DNA of 15,061 nucleotides from Thermomicrobiales bacterium (GTDB lineage: Bacteria > Chloroflexota > Chloroflexia > Thermomicrobiales > UBA6265): assembly GCA_025928535.1 (NCBI GenBank), contig JAICJJ010000013.1, positions 1 through 15,061 on the forward strand. Reading direction: 5' to 3'. The notes under the pieces were generated by a model. It searched no databases and was not told the origin of the DNA. It worked only from the letters and a program-made list of their open reading frames with translations. Both the position numbers and the translations under genes were made by a program. This document shows positions 13,046 through 15,061 of the stretch, piece by piece (position 1 is the stretch's first letter; each line of letters begins with the position of its first letter).

Positions 13046-14143
13046 ATGCAGAAATCGCAGACCGCGACGGCTCTCCTCCGGGCCGGCGTGATCGGGGCGG
13101 GGCGGTGGGCGACCGAAGCGCACATTCCGGGGTTGCTCGCGTGCGAGGACGTCCAGATCGAGGCCGTCGCCGATGTCGATGCGGGGCGCGCGGCCACCGT
13201 CGCGGCGCGATTCGGCATTGCAGAGGTCTTCGACTCGGCCCGCGCGATGCTGGAGGCCGCGCCGCTCGATCTGGTCTGCATCGCCTCGCCGGACGACGCG
13301 CACGTCGCCGCCGCGGAAATCGCGCTCGACCGCGGGCTGCACGTCTTGTGCGAAAAGCCGCTCGCGACCACCGTCGCCGACGCCGCGCGACTCGCCCGCC
13401 TGGCCGACGACGCCGGCGTCGTCACCCGCGTTGGCTTCGCCATGCGCTTCGCTCCGGCCATGCGGCGGATGCGGGAACTGGTCGCTTCAGGCGCGATCGG
13501 CGAGCGGCGCCTGGTCCAGGCGTTTCAGCAAAACGGTCAGTTTCTCGACCCAGCCACGCCGTTCCACTGGAAGATGGATCGGACGCGCACGGGCGGCGGC
13601 GCGATCGTCGAATACGGAATTCACACCCTCGATCTCGTCCGCTGGCTGATGGGCGACGCCCGCGCCGTCTCTGCCGTCGCCCGCACCTGGATTCCGGAGC
13701 GCCCCCTGAGCGGAGGCGGCCACATCGCGGTCGAAGTCGACGACTCGACCGCCTGGATGATGGAGTTCGAGCGGGGCGCGATCGGCGTCTGCCACGCCGG
13801 CTGGGCGACCGCCGGCCGGCCGCCCGGCGTATCGATCAGCGTCTTCGGCTCGAACGGCGCCATCCGCTGCGCCCTGACCGACGATCTGCCCGGCGCGGAA
13901 GGACTCTGGCTGGCTGGCCCCGGCGGCGCGTTCCACCCCGTGCCGCCGGGCTATTCCAGCCCGCCCGACGAACCCTGGTGGGTTCGCTTCCCGACGCTGC
14001 TGATCCGCGATTTCATCGACGAAATCCGCGGCGCGCCCGGCCACGGCCCGACCTTCCGCGCCGGCCTCCGCGCCCAGGAATTGCTCGCCGCCGTGCAACG
14101 CGCCGCCACGGAGCGCCGCTGGGTGACGGTCGAACGGTCGTAA
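13046..14143 (+). CDS. Gfo/Idh/MocA-family NAD(P)-dependent oxidoreductase
   Basis: 365-residue cytoplasmic dehydrogenase, usual length for the family. N-terminal Rossmann fold: GVIGAGRWATEAHIPG with G17-x-G19, then ADVDAGRA for cofactor ribose contact and CIASPDDAHVA. The catalytic-site lysine K104 is in CEKPLATT. The C-terminal alpha/beta domain begins around 125 and carries the second family signature EYGIHTLDLVRW, with H193 and D196. Members oxidise or reduce sugars, inositols and related polyols, or act on amino-sugar nucleotides; the substrate cannot be read from sequence. ATG 13046 has a GGGGAG 6 nt upstream; two TTG codons just before it are less likely starts. It is divergent from the ABC importer across 188 bp, which suggests, without proving, that it metabolises the imported compound. 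Confidence 0.93.
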   Translation: MQKSQTATALLRAGVIGAGRWATEAHIPGLLACEDVQIEAVADVDAGRAATVAARFGIAEVFDSARAMLEAAPLDLVCIASPDDAHVAAAEIALDRGLHVLCEKPLATTVADAARLARLADDAGVVTRVGFAMRFAPAMRRMRELVASGAIGERRLVQAFQQNGQFLDPATPFHWKMDRTRTGGGAIVEYGIHTLDLVRWLMGDARAVSAVARTWIPERPLSGGGHIAVEVDDSTAWMMEFERGAIGVCHAGWATAGRPPGVSISVFGSNGAIRCALTDDLPGAEGLWLAGPGGAFHPVPPGYSSPPDEPWWVRFPTLLIRDFIDEIRGAPGHGPTFRAGLRAQELLAAVQRAATERRWVTVERS

Positions 14144-14219
14144 ACCCGCCTCGTGCGACGAATTGGCTGCCTATGGTTGCCCCCGACTTCAGCCGACCGG
14201 GAGCGGTCCTCCACGCGGG

Positions 14220-15061
14220 TCAGGGACTCCGGGTTGCCGCCGGCGTGGCCAAACTCGCCGGGTTGCGGACCGCGTCGACCACCTGCCGGATCGCGACGAG
14301 CACCAGGTCGGGTTGGTCGCCGGGGATGAAATGCCCGCTCTGCGTGGCGACGACGAGGCGGGCATCCGGCGTCAGGGCGGCGAGTTTCTCCTGCAGGGGC
14401 CGCCAGAGCGCTTCCAGGGCGGCGGCGGGATAGCCCGGCGGCCAATCCCAGGGGCGGCCGTGGGTGAGGACGACGAGCGGCATCGGGCGCAAGGGGGATT
14501 TCGCGGCGGCCTGTCGCATCTGGGCAGCGCTGGCGTCGGTATCGAGGACCTCGCGCTCGGGGTAGTCGGCGAGTTCCGGCGGTCCTTGCGCGGCGAGGCG
14601 GGCGAGGTCCGCCCGTTGCGCCGGCGCCAGCACGGCCCGCATCTCGTCGTAGTAGTCCTCCTGCGCGGCGTCGACGAGGACCATGCCGACGACCTCGTCC
14701 GGGTAGTCGCTGGCGTAGAGCCGGACGACAAGGCCGCCGAAGGAATGGCCGACCAGGACGTAGGGACCGGGAACGCCCTCCACGCGGAGGAGGGCATGCA
14801 GGTCGGCAACGATATCGGCCGCCGTCCGGGGCATCGGCGCGGGATCGCTGCTGCTGCGATGATCGAAGTCGAGCATTGTGCCGGGGCGGTCGTAGGCGCA
14901 GACGCGGGTGAAGCGGGCGACGCCGGGGAGCGCCGCCGTCTGCGTCGAGCCAGGCGGGAGGTCGACGGTGTCCCAGGTGTCGGCGTCGTTGCCGGCGCCG
15001 GCTTCCAGGATGACGGTGGGGCTGCCCTGGCCACGGCATTCCAGCCAGAGCCGGCGTCCGC
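14220..15061 (-). CDS. Alpha/beta-fold hydrolase, N-terminus beyond the window
   Basis: The frame is open to the right edge, so the gene starts outside. About 280 residues are visible. The first ones, GRRLWLECRGQGSPTVILEA, followed by GAGNDADTWDTV and FTRVCAYDRPGT, are the typical opening strands of an alpha/beta hydrolase with the oxyanion-loop region; an internal ATG at 14876 would cut these off and is not the start. The nucleophile elbow is GHSFGG (serine codon at 14742-14744) in YVLVGHSFGGLVVRLYASDY. The catalytic histidine is in VVATQSGHFIPGDQPDLV, and the acid is not assigned with certainty. A lid of charged helices lies between. Likely a cytoplasmic esterase, lipase-like or peptidase-like hydrolase of unknown substrate. 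It is convergent with the oxidoreductase gene, 76 bp apart. Confidence 0.9.
   Translation of the reverse strand, partial: GRRLWLECRGQGSPTVILEAGAGNDADTWDTVDLPPGSTQTAALPGVARFTRVCAYDRPGTMLDFDHRSSSDPAPMPRTAADIVADLHALLRVEGVPGPYVLVGHSFGGLVVRLYASDYPDEVVGMVLVDAAQEDYYDEMRAVLAPAQRADLARLAAQGPPELADYPEREVLDTDASAAQMRQAAAKSPLRPMPLVVLTHGRPWDWPPGYPAAALEALWRPLQEKLAALTPDARLVVATQSGHFIPGDQPDLVLVAIRQVVDAVRNPASLATPAATRSP

Noticed and set aside
14144..14220. ACCCGC/GCGGGT inverted repeat between the convergent oxidoreductase and hydrolase genes
   Set aside because: Only 6 bp arms 65 bp apart in GC-rich DNA; expected by chance.

Overview
High-GC bacterial chromosomal DNA with tightly packed genes. The gene content points to Chloroflexota, probably a Thermomicrobia/Sphaerobacter-like lineage. 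The pointers are a secreted L,D-transpeptidase with duplicated aromatic/GG/FG repeats and SH3 modules, twin-arginine signals on exported proteins, frequent GTG starts, and a split complex I cluster. This placement is inference from gene style; no rRNA or marker gene is present. I see no rRNA, tRNA, CRISPR array, IS element, phage module or integration site.

Layout, left to right. (1) 2-469: 3' part of a TetR-type regulator cut by the left edge. (2) 553-1371, minus strand: a toxin-antitoxin pair with a Phd/YefM-like antitoxin and a PIN-domain toxin, joined stop-to-start. (3) 1525-2649, minus: metallo-beta-lactamase-fold sulfur dioxygenase-like enzyme fused to a rhodanese domain. (4) 2875-4994, plus: nuoH, nuoJ and nuoK, membrane subunits of respiratory complex I, ending at a strong hairpin; nuoI and nuoL/M/N are not there. 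(5) 5134-6144, plus: a MarR regulator whose promoter is covered by a perfect 22-bp palindrome, followed by a DUF1398 protein. (6) 6289-9182, plus: secreted L,D-transpeptidase, a small secreted or anchored protein of unknown function, and a thiol-peroxidase-like peroxiredoxin with only one cysteine. (7) 9236-12857, minus: a peptide/oligopeptide-type ABC importer (substrate-binding protein, then two permeases) with a perfect 14-bp stem hairpin between the binding protein and the first permease; no ATPase genes are in the window. (8) 13046-14143, plus: Gfo/Idh/MocA-type oxidoreductase, divergent from the importer across a short regulatory region. (9) 14220-15061, minus: alpha/beta hydrolase whose N-terminus lies beyond the right edge.

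The genes look like separate small transcription units: respiration (nuoHJK), sulfur/persulfide handling, envelope remodelling and peroxide defence (region 6), nutrient uptake with a divergent sugar-type dehydrogenase (regions 7 and 8), and local regulators. I find no clear defence island or wholly new multi-gene system. The points most worth checking are the reduced nuoHJK cluster, the MarR palindrome/promoter with its DUF1398 partner, the one-cysteine Tpx, the modular transpeptidase with its unknown neighbour, and the hairpins at 5021-5058 and 11100-11139.

No gene-free stretch exceeds 300 bases. The longest gaps are 2650-2874 (225 bp, divergent MBL/nuoH; no convincing promoter) and 12858-13045 (188 bp, divergent importer/oxidoreductase; candidate promoter and operator).
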